Source: Prostheceraeus crozeri (taxonomy: Eukaryota; Platyhelminthes; Polycladida; Euryleptidae). Taken from it: 64,000 nt of DNA. Position 1 is the stretch's first letter; each line of letters opens with the position of its first letter. The position numbers and the translations under genes are program-made. Under the pieces are notes generated by a model. The model had not been told where the DNA came from. It was given only the letters and a program-made list of their open reading frames with translations, and did no database searches. The stretch spans positions 310,001-374,000 of the forward strand of contig CAJQUW010001446.1 of the NCBI GenBank assembly GCA_907163375.1, written 5' to 3'. Of the stretch, positions 23,513 through 34,147 are shown piece by piece.

Positions 23513-25727
23513 ATGTGTTCGTTTATTCATAGTCTCTTCGAATACATCTACATCAACTTCGCCGACCTAAGCTCTCTCTGCTATTTTCTCATTTTTCTTT
23601 TGTCTTTGGTTATTCACCGCCTTTATTATCAGTCACTGATGACTAATTCCTGCAACAGTTCACGACTGATGTACACTCGCCATGACCTCCTTCGTTTGCG
23701 ACCTCCATCTACCCCAAGGTTAGATAGACAGACAAGGAGAGCTTTATGGTTTTACCGGCTGCTGAATCCGCCTTCCCATGTTCATCCGGCTTCATCGTCT
23801 CTCTGTGTTTCCTCTCCGCCGTGCCACTCTTTCATCGATCCGCCTGCTACATTGCTCTGTCATGACCAGCCTCACCTCCCGCGCTTATCTCCTATATGTG
23901 TTTCGTCTCAATGCCAACCTGCGCTCTCTACTGCCTTGCCTGCACGACCACATCTCGCCATCACTCGAGGAAACTGTATCTCCCAAATCTCTCCATCGGA
24001 AGACTCCATTCGGCCACCTGTTTCCACGACAGTGCATGTATCGCCTCTACCATTGTTTTCTCAGTACCCTATACCAGTGCGCATTACCCGTCGCCACCAT
24101 GGTGATGGGATTTCCCACTACCACAGATTGAATTCCGCTTGCTCTCGCCCACCCAATTTTGCTAATAATAGCAATTATGTTTATCCTGTTGAGATTCCGT
24201 CAGTCCCATGTGTACACAGGTGTGCCGCTACTCTAACGCCAACTCGAACTCGCTTTCTTCGACCACTGAGTAATCTAAACCAGCTACCTATGCCACAATG
24301 TCATAATTTCTCACCAAATATTCTTTATTGCAATGCGAGATCTTTGAGGTATAAAACCAATGAATTATCTGCTTGTGCAATCTCCAATGCTACCGACATA
24401 ATTGGTGTAGCAGAATCCTGGTTCGACAACTCCATTGACAACATAACAACATAAGTTACAAAGAATTGAGTGAATTCAAGACCAATACCATATATATCTT
24501 AACAATCATGATCCAATATCCATCGAAAGATTTAGTACTTTCGATCGTCTATCATCCACCAAATGCTGACGACAGATCGACTCTAGATTATTTCAATAAT
24601 ACACTGACTGATTCACTCCAATCCGTTCCGAACGCATACGCACGTACGTTGCGATTATTGGTGACTTTAATAGAATGAAATACGAAGAGCTTCAGGAAAC
24701 GCATGGTTTGTCACAAATTATAAACTTCCCTACTAGAGGAAAGGCTTGTATTGACCTCATGTTTTGCAACATAACTCCGATACCATGGATTGTCTCTAAA
24801 CTGAGCCCCCTGGGACTTGGTGATCACGCTTGTTTTTGTGCGACTGCAATACACGACCGAAAACTCTATCGGCCACCCGAACCTCGGAAGAAAATCAACA
24901 AAAGCTTAGCACTTAATTTACTCGCATCGTGTGACTGGAACAACGTACTAAATGAGACGAATGTTGAGATGCAGGTTGCCATGATGAATCAAACACTATC
25001 AAGTATTCTCGAACAATCAAATGTGATCATGAAATCGAAGCCAAAGCGTCATCCGCCATGGATTGATGAAACCATCCTGAAATGGAGGCGCTCGAAAACA
25101 AGGTTTTATCGCCAAGGAAAGTTCGAAAAAGTCAAATTCTTCAACTCACTTATTGAAGCACTGATAACTGAGAGGAAGTCTATTTTTGTGAACTCTAAAC
25201 TCAACATGGATTTGAATCCAAGGCAATGGTGGAGTCACGTCAATATTCTTCTAAATCGGAAGCCGAAGAGTGATCCAAAAGTGTCGCCATCAAAACAAAC
25301 ACATCTTGACGGCAAGTGGGTTAATGATATTGAAGCAGCAGAGAAGCTGTGCGCGTACTTTGCTTCAATAACAAATGAAACAACTATTAACGAACCCAGC
25401 ATTGACATTCCACTTGGTAACAGTGTCAAACCTCCCACTACATACGAGGTCCTCAGGAATCTGTCAAATACCAATGAGCACAAAAGTTCAGGAATATCAA
25501 ACATCCCAGCATGGTTACTCAAGAACGGGAGTGGCTTCATAATTCAACCTCTGATGAGTATAATTGACAACATATTTTCCAAGCGCCACTTTCCTGACAT
25601 ATGGAAGTGTGCCAAAGTGCGTCCAATTCCAAAGAAAAAGTCTCCGTCAACATGTGCGGATTTTCGCCCTATATCCCTTCTCGAGATTCTATCAAAAATC
25701 GTCGAAAAAACTATCTGTGACAGGTAC
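23513..25727 (+). pseudogene. LINE ORF: N-terminal region, endonuclease, start of RT
   Basis: The first frame (to 24454) has a Pro/Ser-rich N-terminal region (RHDLLRLRPPSTPRLDRQTR), then the start of an APE-type endonuclease (ILYCNARSL, DIIGVAESW). The frame breaks near 24455. The block SIVYHPPNADD follows, and after another shift near 24660 an endonuclease end (PTRGKACIDLMFC, LGLGDHACF) and the RT entry motif (ADFRPISLL). It is cut by the Maverick at 25727 just after KTICDRY. At least two frameshifts make it inactive. Confidence 0.8.
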
Positions 25728-26026
25728 AGTAGTGAAACTGTGCCCTACTTGCGACGGATAGGTACATGGATGGGTACATGTAAAATTTAGTGTTATCAAT
25801 AGGTACATGGATAGGAACATGTATAATTCAGTGTTATGAATAGGAGCTTGTATGAGATCTGTTTTACTGGATAGGTACATGTGTTTGGTACAATCAGTTG
25901 AGTACACTGTGTTTCGGAACGTCTATGATCGAACTTGTGTGGTTTGGTTCTGAGCACTTGGGTACGTACCGATAGACGTCCGTTGTTTGATTTTGAATGG
26001 GTTTGCTCAATTGCGACTATTGTGAC
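25728..26026. repeat. Left Maverick TIR (299 bp)
   Basis: Near-identical inverted copy of 46856-47154. It contains several degenerate copies of ataggtacatgg, a word that includes the target duplication aggtac. Confidence 0.95.
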
Positions 26027-26107
26027 TATTGAAACCATTGTAATCAAGATGACACATTGATTTTCCTTTTACGTAGACAAACTAAGCTATAAATATGAGA
26101 TAGTTGT

Positions 26108-26620
26108 TTGATGACATACATAATGATGACTAGTATCCAAACGTCGTGGGTTGTCGCAAGAGACCTTGGATATTCGTTCAAAGCTATAGAAACTGTAACA
26201 AATCTGAGTGAAAATATCAACGCTGGTGATTTAGTTGATCGACTAATGGATCTAGATGAGCATGCTATGAATCACAATTTGGATCGTAGGTGGATAGAGG
26301 ATTTCTCCATGCTACACTGCAATGATAGTGAAATTAGGAGGATCAAATTGGAACGATATGGAAAGAAGGAGACATCTGACAGTGTTTTAATAAAAAGTTC
26401 TCCCAATAAAAGTGACTTCAGAAGGAAATTAGAAGAAGAGACATTTAAATTATTATGTGAACGGAACTGCGTTAAATGTTTTAAACAGGAACGATCCCTT
26501 CTCTTTTTGCCATGTTCTCATAGCATTATGTGTTCTACATGTTATGTACCCTTTGAAACTTCATCTTGTCCCCTTTGTGATGAAGAAATATCTTCAACAG
26601 TCACTGTATATCGTGCATGA
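26108..26620 (+). CDS. UBA-RING protein, IAP-like E3 ligase
   Basis: 170 residues. Residues 121-157 form a C3HC4 RING: C121/C124, C136-x-H138, C142/C145, C154/C157, followed by a short C-terminal tail (TVTVYRA), as in inhibitor-of-apoptosis (IAP) proteins. The N-terminal part (ARDLGYSFKAIETV, GDLVDRLMDLDE) resembles a UBA ubiquitin-binding domain, which precedes the RING in several IAPs. No BIR repeat is present. The inferred role is a ubiquitin ligase that acts on host apoptosis or innate signalling. It lies just inside the left TIR, a typical site for accessory genes. The start is uncertain; several Met codons lie within the first 7 residues. Confidence 0.72.
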   Translation: MMTYIMMTSIQTSWVVARDLGYSFKAIETVTNLSENINAGDLVDRLMDLDEHAMNHNLDRRWIEDFSMLHCNDSEIRRIKLERYGKKETSDSVLIKSSPNKSDFRRKLEEETFKLLCERNCVKCFKQERSLLFLPCSHSIMCSTCYVPFETSSCPLCDEEISSTVTVYRA

Positions 26621-26684
26621 TGAGTCATCATGCAGGTCTGTGATTGGTCACTATTGTGTCTTTGTTTTACTTTTCTATATAAGG
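26615..26684 (+). promoter_or_regulatory. Promoter of the 26731 gene (AP-1 palindrome, CCAAT, TATA)
   Basis: A perfect 19-bp palindrome gcatgatgagtcatcatgc (26615-26633) centres on TGAGTCA. An inverted CCAAT box (attgg, 26643-26647) and TATATAAGG (26676-26684) follow in order before the ATG at 26731. Confidence 0.7.
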
Positions 26685-26730
26685 AGGACATTGTACCGTT
26701 CTATTTCAAGCACAATTTAAGGCTAATACA

Positions 26731-27354
26731 ATGTCAATCAGCATGTCGTTCACTACCAACATTCCCATTTCAATAATTTACCGAAGTCAACTCTTCACCG
26801 GCAATATATTTTATTCTGCCGTAAATATAACTGGCTATAAAGCGGATTTGGTGGATCTGATGGAGGAAATAGTGAAGTATTTCCGCTGCGGAGAGGACGT
26901 TGTGGTGCAGAGAATGTTAATGAGAGTCGTGAACAACGCTCTTACACGAGTTGCAAGATTTTGGCTCAATGAAGTATTTCGCCCACTAGCTCAAACGGAG
27001 ATTGTACCGGAATACTCTCGCTGTTGGTGCAGCAGTATCCAACGGAAACTCAACACATGTCTCCATGACATTATCACCTCCAGCTACTATGACGAGAAGG
27101 GTGACAAATGTAAATTGGACTTATTCAGTGGACCGCCATCAGTAAGCATCAATGTGGCTGCTCAAGGACATTCTGAGGTAATCAGTTTGCGGGCATACTA
27201 TGCCAATATTTTAAAGACTTTCCATTCAAAGCCCTGCTGTATGTGCTGCCCAATTTCAAAACATCTAATGAAAGACATTGAGCAGCTCATAACTGCTACA
27301 AATCAGACTCTAGCCGATGTGAGTGTATATCAGTTTCCCTCTACAACTTGTTAA
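26731..27354 (+). CDS. Maverick protein of unknown function (207 aa)
   Basis: An intact frame with its own TATA promoter and a polyadenylation-like AATAAA at about 27476. The protein is helical in its first half (VDLMEEIVKYFRCGEDVVVQ, RMLMRVVNNALTRVARFW) and has cysteine clusters (CWCSSIQRKLNTC; CCMCCPIS). I do not recognise the family. Its position between the RING gene and a basic protein, and a dedicated promoter, suggest an accessory rather than structural role. Confidence 0.65.
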   Translation: MSISMSFTTNIPISIIYRSQLFTGNIFYSAVNITGYKADLVDLMEEIVKYFRCGEDVVVQRMLMRVVNNALTRVARFWLNEVFRPLAQTEIVPEYSRCWCSSIQRKLNTCLHDIITSSYYDEKGDKCKLDLFSGPPSVSINVAAQGHSEVISLRAYYANILKTFHSKPCCMCCPISKHLMKDIEQLITATNQTLADVSVYQFPSTTC

Positions 27355-27482
27355 GTGTTTTATGTAATTTTATAAGTACCAGCAACAAACTCTGTGTGAA
27401 TGCTTGTAAACTTTTGTATATAATGTTGTAAGTACTAAGCAAAAATTGTAATTGTATTATCTATTTCCATATTAGAATAAAA

Positions 27483-27875
27483 ATGTCTGTAAAACGGAAG
27501 GCATCTTCTCGTCAATCGAAACGGTCCTTCAAACCTTCAAGTCAGTTTAAAAAGGCGTTGCGAAAGTTAAACAGGATACATGATAATAATAAGAAGTGTA
27601 AATTGATTCAAAATTCAAGTGATAATTTCATTCGTGATTTAGCTTTTGCAATACACAAATGTCTACCTATTTACAAGCCTCTATTGAATGCTGGCTCTTT
27701 GAATAGCATAAAAAAGTTTTCAAATCCAAGGAGTAGTGATAAGAAAAGGCGAAACTTAATTCAGCGCGGTGGTGGTGGGTTTCTAAGTATGTTAAATGAT
27801 ATTGGAAACAGTATTAATGGTCTAATCAATAGTCCGCTTGGAAGGATTGCAGCAACTGCTGCAATGTTAATATAA
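27483..27875 (+). CDS. Small basic protein with C-terminal amphipathic segment
   Basis: 130 residues. The N-terminal 50 are strongly basic (KRKASSRQSKRSFK, KKALRKLNRI). Near residue 95 is a Gly run (RGGGGFLSML), followed by an amphipathic and hydrophobic end (NSINGLINSPLGRIAATAAM). The plan, a basic DNA-binding part and a membrane-active helix after a Gly-Gly site, recalls minor core or lytic proteins of adenovirus-like particles. The protease gene in this element could process such a site. Function is inferred from composition only. Confidence 0.55.
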   Translation: MSVKRKASSRQSKRSFKPSSQFKKALRKLNRIHDNNKKCKLIQNSSDNFIRDLAFAIHKCLPIYKPLLNAGSLNSIKKFSNPRSSDKKRRNLIQRGGGGFLSMLNDIGNSINGLINSPLGRIAATAAMLI

Positions 27876-27916
27876 GGTTAACGAATCATAAAGTGACACG
27901 TCATCACTTTGATTGA

Positions 27917-27942
27917 TGAGTCATATATAGGTGTATATAAGG
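27917..27942 (+). promoter_or_regulatory. Promoter of the 28027 gene
   Basis: TGAGTCA (27917-27923) and TATATAAGG (27934-27942) repeat the elements seen before 26731. An ATG follows at 28027. Confidence 0.65.
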
Positions 27943-28026
27943 AAGACGCTTTAATGATATTTTATCACTTTCAAGTGACAATTCATTTGCGCTGGTTGAA
28001 AGCTCCGAATTAGTACTTGTTGAAAC

Positions 28027-28692
28027 ATGACTCAGAAAATGTATACAATCAGAGAGGAAGGTGACGCTTTTGAGCAAGATCTCTTGAAGCTTCGTCCGAC
28101 ACGAAAGGTGCAAGGGATTGGAAATACATTCTACTTTCAAACCTTGAATTATGGTGATGATGGCTTTTATCTTCAAGTTCCATTCTTCCACAGTAATGGT
28201 ATGTCTACATCAGGGTATAGCAATATGAGACAAATGCGAGTGACTTTTCCAAAATGGCAACAGGTGATTCTTAAAACTATTGACTCTTTCGCGAAAGAAT
28301 GTGTTGAGCTGCCTGAAAGTGCTCCCACTCATTGGAGAAAGGCATTAGAGGAAGGAGTTGGTTACAAGGAATTGCCGGAATTCGATACACTGTTTTTAAA
28401 ACTATCGGATCATTTTCAAGCATTCGATCTCTTTACAAACGCGATGGAATGTGAGGATCTCAAACGGGGTCGCTATATGGGCTTAGTGCACGTTACCGGA
28501 CTTTATATTGGCTCACATGGTTCGACTGGTAAAGTCGCATCTTTACAAATGAAGGTTCTTCAACTAGTCTATGAACCACTACCAATTGATAAATGTTTAA
28601 TTAACATTGATAAGACTGCTTCAAGTGATGGGAAGGAAGAGAGCAAAAAGCGAGGGCGGAAATCTACTGTAAAGATGGGAATCCTAAATTGA
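28027..28692 (+). CDS. Maverick protein of unknown function (221 aa)
   Basis: An intact frame driven by an AP-1/TATA promoter. A globular core (MRQMRVTFPKWQQVIL, RYMGLVHVTGLYIGSHGSTG) is followed by a lysine-rich tail (KEESKKRGRKSTVKMG) that looks like a nuclear localisation or DNA-binding extension. I do not recognise the family. A nucleic-acid-binding role is plausible from the tail, but unproven. Confidence 0.6.
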   Translation: MTQKMYTIREEGDAFEQDLLKLRPTRKVQGIGNTFYFQTLNYGDDGFYLQVPFFHSNGMSTSGYSNMRQMRVTFPKWQQVILKTIDSFAKECVELPESAPTHWRKALEEGVGYKELPEFDTLFLKLSDHFQAFDLFTNAMECEDLKRGRYMGLVHVTGLYIGSHGSTGKVASLQMKVLQLVYEPLPIDKCLINIDKTASSDGKEESKKRGRKSTVKMGILN

Positions 28693-28891
28693 AGTTGAAG
28701 CGCCAAGATGCTGACTTGAAAACTTTTTATAATCCTAATTGTGATGAGGAAACAAAAATGTTTTAATTTGTAAATGTAACTTGAGAGTTTCTATTCTGAA
28801 TGTAAATAAACGTGATATGGAACATGTGTCTGTTTTGTTGTTCTAAGCAAAATTAGCGGGATGATGAGTTTAATGTTAATGGAATTATAAG

Positions 28892-29527
28892 ATGACAGAT
28901 TTTCGTCTATTCACTGATCGCACAATGTGTGTCGCTGGACCAAGTCAGTCCGGTAAAACTACATTTGTAACTGAATTGCTACAATATAGAAATGAAATGT
29001 TTAACAAGGAAATTAAGAGAGTCAAATGGTATTATGGAATATTTCAACCACAACTACATTCTGCACTTCGCCAGAAAGGTTATGAGGTGAAGCAAGGGTT
29101 GCCATCAACTGAGGATATCAAAGCAGGTGACTTACTAGTATTAGATGATCTATTACGAGAAAGCAAATCTTCAAAGGATGTAACTGAAATGTTCATTCAA
29201 ACTGCACATCATAGGGAAGCTTTTATTATCTACATCACCCAAAACATCTTCGATGGAGGGAAAGAGCAAAGAACCAGAAGTTTGAATACACATTATTTGG
29301 CAATATTTAAAAATCCAAGAGATAGCAGTCAGATACATCATCTCAGTAGACAGATATTACCTCAACAACCTAAAGTACTTTCAAAAATATATGAAGATGT
29401 AACAAGGAAACCACATGGTTATCTATTTATTGATCTAACCCAGGAATGTCCGGAACGACTTCGATTTCGAACTAATATCATACCTAATTCCGCTGAACCA
29501 ATGACAGTTTTCTCGGTTCACAGTTAG
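28892..29527 (+). CDS. FtsK/HerA (A32-like) genome-packaging ATPase
   Basis: 211 residues with Walker A GPSQSGKT (16-23) and Walker B LLVLDDLL (81-88), then a sensor-like IIYITQN strand. This is the short packaging ATPase conserved in Polintons and related double-jelly-roll viruses; it would drive DNA into the capsid. The frame is intact. It sits directly upstream of the conserved uncharacterised gene and the integrase. Confidence 0.92.
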   Translation: MTDFRLFTDRTMCVAGPSQSGKTTFVTELLQYRNEMFNKEIKRVKWYYGIFQPQLHSALRQKGYEVKQGLPSTEDIKAGDLLVLDDLLRESKSSKDVTEMFIQTAHHREAFIIYITQNIFDGGKEQRTRSLNTHYLAIFKNPRDSSQIHHLSRQILPQQPKVLSKIYEDVTRKPHGYLFIDLTQECPERLRFRTNIIPNSAEPMTVFSVHS

Positions 29528-29566
29528 TTTTAAGCAATGTACTTTGTTGCCTTATTATTTTCAAAC

Positions 29567-30217
29567 ATGTCGTATTCAAAGATGGTAGTCATTTCTCAAG
29601 AGGAGTATGTACAATTGACTACATTACAAAGTGCACAGGAAGTCAAAAATATAGATCAACCTATTACGAATCAACTTAAGGAACTAACACAAAAGGATAT
29701 GGAAATTCAGAAGATTAAGGATCCCTATCGACGAATGCACGTAGCAGCTGAAAACATTGATGAAAGGCGACAGATTCGTGACAAGTTGCGACGATTTATA
29801 ACCTTGTCAACACCTCCACCATATCGTGTGCGCGCTGAGCGATTATTTGACTTCATTGATCCACATGTGAAGTTCAATGAGAGAGGGGAGATAATAGATG
29901 AAACAACTGGTGATGTTATTAGAAATAGTCATATAGATGACCTTCTACAATATGCTGTCAGAGATGTAAGGCGAAAACTAGGTGCACCACAAGGGTGGAC
30001 ATATTTTCAGAAAATTTTATCTGATCAAAATGTACCTCACAATATTATTGGAGGACCGACTGTGAATGAATTGGATAAGGGTCACTTACAAGATGGATCA
30101 AAGAGTAAAACACCCACGATGGCGGTCAAGCGAGAGCTTCATGATCCCGATGATCTCCAACCAAAAAGAGCTACTAGGCGCTCAATGCGTGTTGCGAAGG
30201 AGTATAGTAAATATTAA
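29567..30217 (+). CDS. Conserved uncharacterised Maverick protein
   Basis: The frame is open from 29537, but the ATG at 29567 (MSYSKMVVIS) gives a more typical start. The protein has a helical charged N-terminal half and a compact middle (FDFIDPHVKFNERGEII, HIDDLLQYAVRDV, APQGWTYFQKIL) with a basic C-terminus (KRATRRSMRVAKEYSKY). This arrangement between ATPase and integrase recurs in animal Polintons. Its role is not established; a virion or DNA-associated function is an inference from the basic tail. Confidence 0.7.
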   Translation: MSYSKMVVISQEEYVQLTTLQSAQEVKNIDQPITNQLKELTQKDMEIQKIKDPYRRMHVAAENIDERRQIRDKLRRFITLSTPPPYRVRAERLFDFIDPHVKFNERGEIIDETTGDVIRNSHIDDLLQYAVRDVRRKLGAPQGWTYFQKILSDQNVPHNIIGGPTVNELDKGHLQDGSKSKTPTMAVKRELHDPDDLQPKRATRRSMRVAKEYSKY

Positions 30218-30384
30218 GCAAATATGAATTTAGCCTTGCCTCTCTCATATCATGTCGTTACAAAAATTTTGCTGTTGTTTTTAATCTGCGCTCGAAGGTA
30301 AAGCAGAAGAGGGCATAGAGGTTGATATCAATTGTGTTAGCAGTTGCTGTGCAAGTAATACGCGTGCAAATCAGAACAAAGACG

Positions 30385-31471
30385 ATGAGTACAGCAGTGA
30401 AACTCAGAAAGATTTATTACGACTTAAATCATCCCGCAAGTTTCAGTCGTCCGGAGGTTTTAGCTCGTGCAGCAGGTGTGGGAATAGAGAAAGTCAAGAA
30501 GTGGTTAAGGAGTCAACCGACTTACACTCTTCACAAAAATGCGAGAAAGCGATTTCCAACGAGAAAATATGTTGTTAACAATATAGATAGTCAATGGCAA
30601 GCGGACTTGGCTGACATCAACAGATATCACAGTACAATGATGGCTATAAATACATCTTAACCGTAATAGATATTTTATCTCGCTATGCTTGGGCACGTGC
30701 GCTGAAATCTAAACGAGGACCAGAAGTTGAAGCGGCTTTTCAGAGCATTTTCGATGAGGGGCGTGTTCCGCAAAGAATGCAGACCGATCAAGGGAAAGAA
30801 TTCGAAAACTCTCATGTTCGAAGTCTCCTTAAAAGTCATAATGTGGAATTGTTTAGTGTCAAAAGTGCTTATAAAGCTGCCATGGTTGAGAGGTTCAATC
30901 GCACACTGAAGACAAAAATATGGCGCTATTTCACTGCAAAAAATACACATGTTGGGTAGGTGAGCTGCAGAAATTTGTTAAGAATTACAATGAAAGCTAC
31001 CATCGAATCATTAAGATGAAACCAGTTGATGTTATCCCAGATAATGCGATGGATGTATGGCTTCGATTGTATGATAAGAAAGCGAAAAACATTTCCAATG
31101 AAAAGAAAATTAATGTTGGTGATAGAGTTCGGATTTCAAAGGTTAAGTCTACATTTGAGAAGGGGTATCTACCTAATTGGACTGAAGAAGAGTTTTTTGT
31201 GGATGAAGTAAATACAAAATTTAGACCCACCATGTATAAATTAATAGATTACCATGGCAGTCCAATTGAAGGAAAATTTTACTCTTATGAATTGCAAGTA
31301 GTAGACAGAAGTGAAGAGGTGTATATGATTGACAAAATAATTAGGAGGAAAGGTCATGGCAATCAAAGGAAATATCTAGTTAAATGGAAAGGATATCCTG
31401 ATTCATTCAATAGCTGGATAACGCACCAGGATCTACAAAATATGGAGGTGGGAGACACTCGTAACTTTTAA
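30385..31471 (+). pseudogene. Maverick integrase with chromodomain, two frameshifts
   Basis: It starts at ATG 30385 with the Polinton-type N-terminal domain (LRKIYYDLNHPASF, TYTLHKNARKRFPTRK). The DDE core follows: first acidic residue in WQADLADI, second in MQTDQGKEFE, third in MVERFNRTLK. A C-terminal chromodomain is clear (YLVKWKGYPDSFNSW). The core is spread over three frames: one shift at about 30634 and one at about 30950, the latter next to an A6 run. Both look like single-base losses. Either the gene has decayed or the assembly has indel errors. Confidence 0.9.
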
Positions 31472-31511
31472 GCTAATATAGCATGTGACTTCTTCCATAT
31501 ATGAGTTTAAC

Positions 31512-34104
31512 ATGTCTACTAGCTTCAACATCATTCTTCCAAGCAATAGCAAACCCAAGATATTCCCAAGTAACAAACCATCTCTCTACTCTGTTGAATT
31601 CGCTAATCCAATTACTCTGCATGGACTCCATGAAGGTGCTTTAACTGAAATTACTTATTACAACGATATCAGTTTGCTAAAGAACAACTATTTTGAATTA
31701 CATAAAGAAGTGCGAGAGAAGGATGATTGCTTTCGCATATTTCAAAATAGTCTACATGGTACATGGGCTTTTCATCATCTAACTTTACATCCTTTTTCAA
31801 CATCTTTACCATCTGTCCAAAACATGATCAAAATTCAAAAGGCATTTGCAACGTCAACTTTTGATTCTAAGGTTCCCACCATAGACATCGGATAACATTA
31901 TTAGGACTAGACCGGACAGCGCCTATTTAATACACTATCAGCTGATGGCCACAAGCGAATGTCGCTACCGAGTGGCTTTAATTCTGAAAAATTGCCTTAC
32001 TATGCTATTTGTGTAAACAAACAGTAGCGCAATTTTTAAATTAGCAAAATTTTTATTAAATTTCCTCTGGCTGTAGAATGCTTTCTTTTGAAAATCCAAG
32101 ATAATGTGCCTTGAAATGACTCCAATCTTGAAAAGATGGATCGAAAATGAATTTACTCTTAGCGTGAATGAAATTGTTCGAGTAGATTTCGCATAATCTT
32201 CAGAGTACAGTTTCCAGCAAAAATTTTTTATAGATGTTCTTAAGCCTATAGAAATAAGCAGAAAGACATTAACATGGCAGTAAGATAAATGAAACCTTTT
32301 CAGAAATAGGCTTCTTAATCGGTTTGCTATTACTCCTGACTCAGGTCACCCCCTAAAAAATCTATCACTGATACAGATTATTCCACAGAACTGAGATATG
32401 GCGTCTCATTAATCATTTTGTGAACTTCGAGCGTCCCGGCTAAAGATAAGCAGCACCCGGAATAACTGGGATTTGTCGTGGCCACTTCGGGCAAAAAGCA
32501 CTATTTTACATCATTTCTTGTGAGCGCAAAGGGCGAGTTTTCCCGAGTACAATGAAAACAGATTTATTACAACAGTGTGTACGTAAAATTTGTATTATCA
32601 TGAGATTAAAGATAGGCTGTTCATTTGCAATTACCTGTGAAATGAAATGTCTTCTGCTGTTGCCAACGCGGAGTTATTAAGTCTTCAATTATGGACGATG
32701 CAATATCTCCTCATCTCTACTCTCTCTCAGCTGATAATAAACACGTGGTTATCAAAATTTTAAATTCTCTCGTTGTCATAATTGCTTTATACAAACAATA
32801 TTTCCATGTCGCTACCGAACGGCTTTAAAGGCCACGGGAAATCAGCTGTGTCCGGTCTAGTCCTAATAATGTTATCCGATGTCTATGGTTCCCACAATGA
32901 GCTTGCAAGATACAGAAAAGGAAATCGGTAGAATGTTTGAACGAATAAATGATCTCTTCAAGCTGACTTTGAATAAATTCTACAAACCAGTCATAAAGGG
33001 GTCAACAAAATTGATGAAGGAAGGGAAGCATGTTCTTCTTGTATTAGGTAAGGATTTGAGTCATACTTATGGGTATTCCAGAACAACTTTCTCATCAAGG
33101 TATTGGTACAATGGACGTGGGTGGAATTCGGAGAGGAAAGTCACTGATTTTCAATGTAGAATTGTGCCATTGTATGCATTACAAAAAAAAGCATCCGAGT
33201 AAAAAATAAATTTGAGGTCATTAGAAGTGTTGAAGACTTTGCAAGAAAGTTTCAAGGATCAGCGCCAGAAACGTTAATGACTTGTGAATATAAGAAAGAG
33301 AAAGTAACTTTATTTACTGTTGAAACGGAGGCAGAGTTTATTGTTTTTACTAAAAAGACGCCATTGGAAAAGTCTGAGTCCGCTGTTATTGAATTCGGAT
33401 CTGAAATGATTGGGATGTTTAAGGGCCTAGAAAGCGCACCTTGGTTGACAGAATTAAATTATACATTCAAGGTTCAATTATCCTCTTCTAAACTCAAAGC
33501 ATCAACAAATGCTTCATGGGATATCCACGTATACAGCGAAGACATATTCGGTGATGAATTGTCTACTTCCAGTGAACTTGTAAAAAGAGTTAATTTGAAC
33601 ATTGAAAGCTTGAAAACGCCATCTGAATTGCGTACAAAGTTAAATGAGTTTGGTGTAGATTACCTTGATGCAGATGAATATCACTTTTCTTATGACCCAC
33701 ATAAGAAACGCATGATTGTAAAGGTAGGGAAGAACTCTCTTATCAAACTGGATAGCGTGTTAGCGACCACATTGGGATTCTCAAAATCAACTATTTATGA
33801 AGGCACATCAGTAGGCGATACAGCCCCATCACTAGAGCGTGATATAAGTAACTTATACGTCTATTGTAGCATTATTGAATATACAAGGGTTGGCCACATT
33901 GAAGCCCCACTTTTGCGCACATTTCCCCTCTCATCCGTGAGGAAGCAACTAATCAATCGAGAATTTATTAACACGATGTATGTACCAATGAGCAGAAATG
34001 TCATCAATAGAATTGACATATCAATTCATGATGACGCAGGAGAAGTAGTACCGTTCTGTGGTGGTGTTACTGTTTTGACCCTACATATTAGGTCACGAGA
34101 ATAA
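31512..34104 (+). pseudogene. Penton / minor capsid protein, broken by a transposon and a frameshift
   Basis: The first block (31512-31878) begins with a typical Polinton penton start (FNIILPSNSKPKIFPSN, plus HGLHEGALTEITYY). It is cut by a 1,010-bp transposon at 31879-32888. It resumes in the same frame at 32889 (TEKEIGRMFERI), shifts frame in the A8 run near 33185, and continues to the stop at 34104. The C-terminal single-jelly-roll part has LATTLGFSKSTIYEG, MYVPMSRNVINRIDI and FCGGVTVLTLHIR. Pentons occupy the capsid vertices. This copy cannot make a full protein. Confidence 0.88.
31879..32888. mobile_element. 1,010-bp DNA transposon inserted in the penton gene
   Basis: It has 40-bp inverted ends starting ccatagacatcggataac and a 6-bp target duplication ttccca (31873-31878 and 32889-32894). 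Removing the element and one duplication restores the reading frame across the site. A second inverted pair (gtcgctaccga...ggcttta) lies inside. No coding capacity. The superfamily is uncertain; a 6-bp duplication with these ends does not match the common families. Confidence 0.88.
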
Positions 34105-34147
34105 GGCTTTACGCTATTATGCCTTCCATAGTTATTCAATAGTCATA

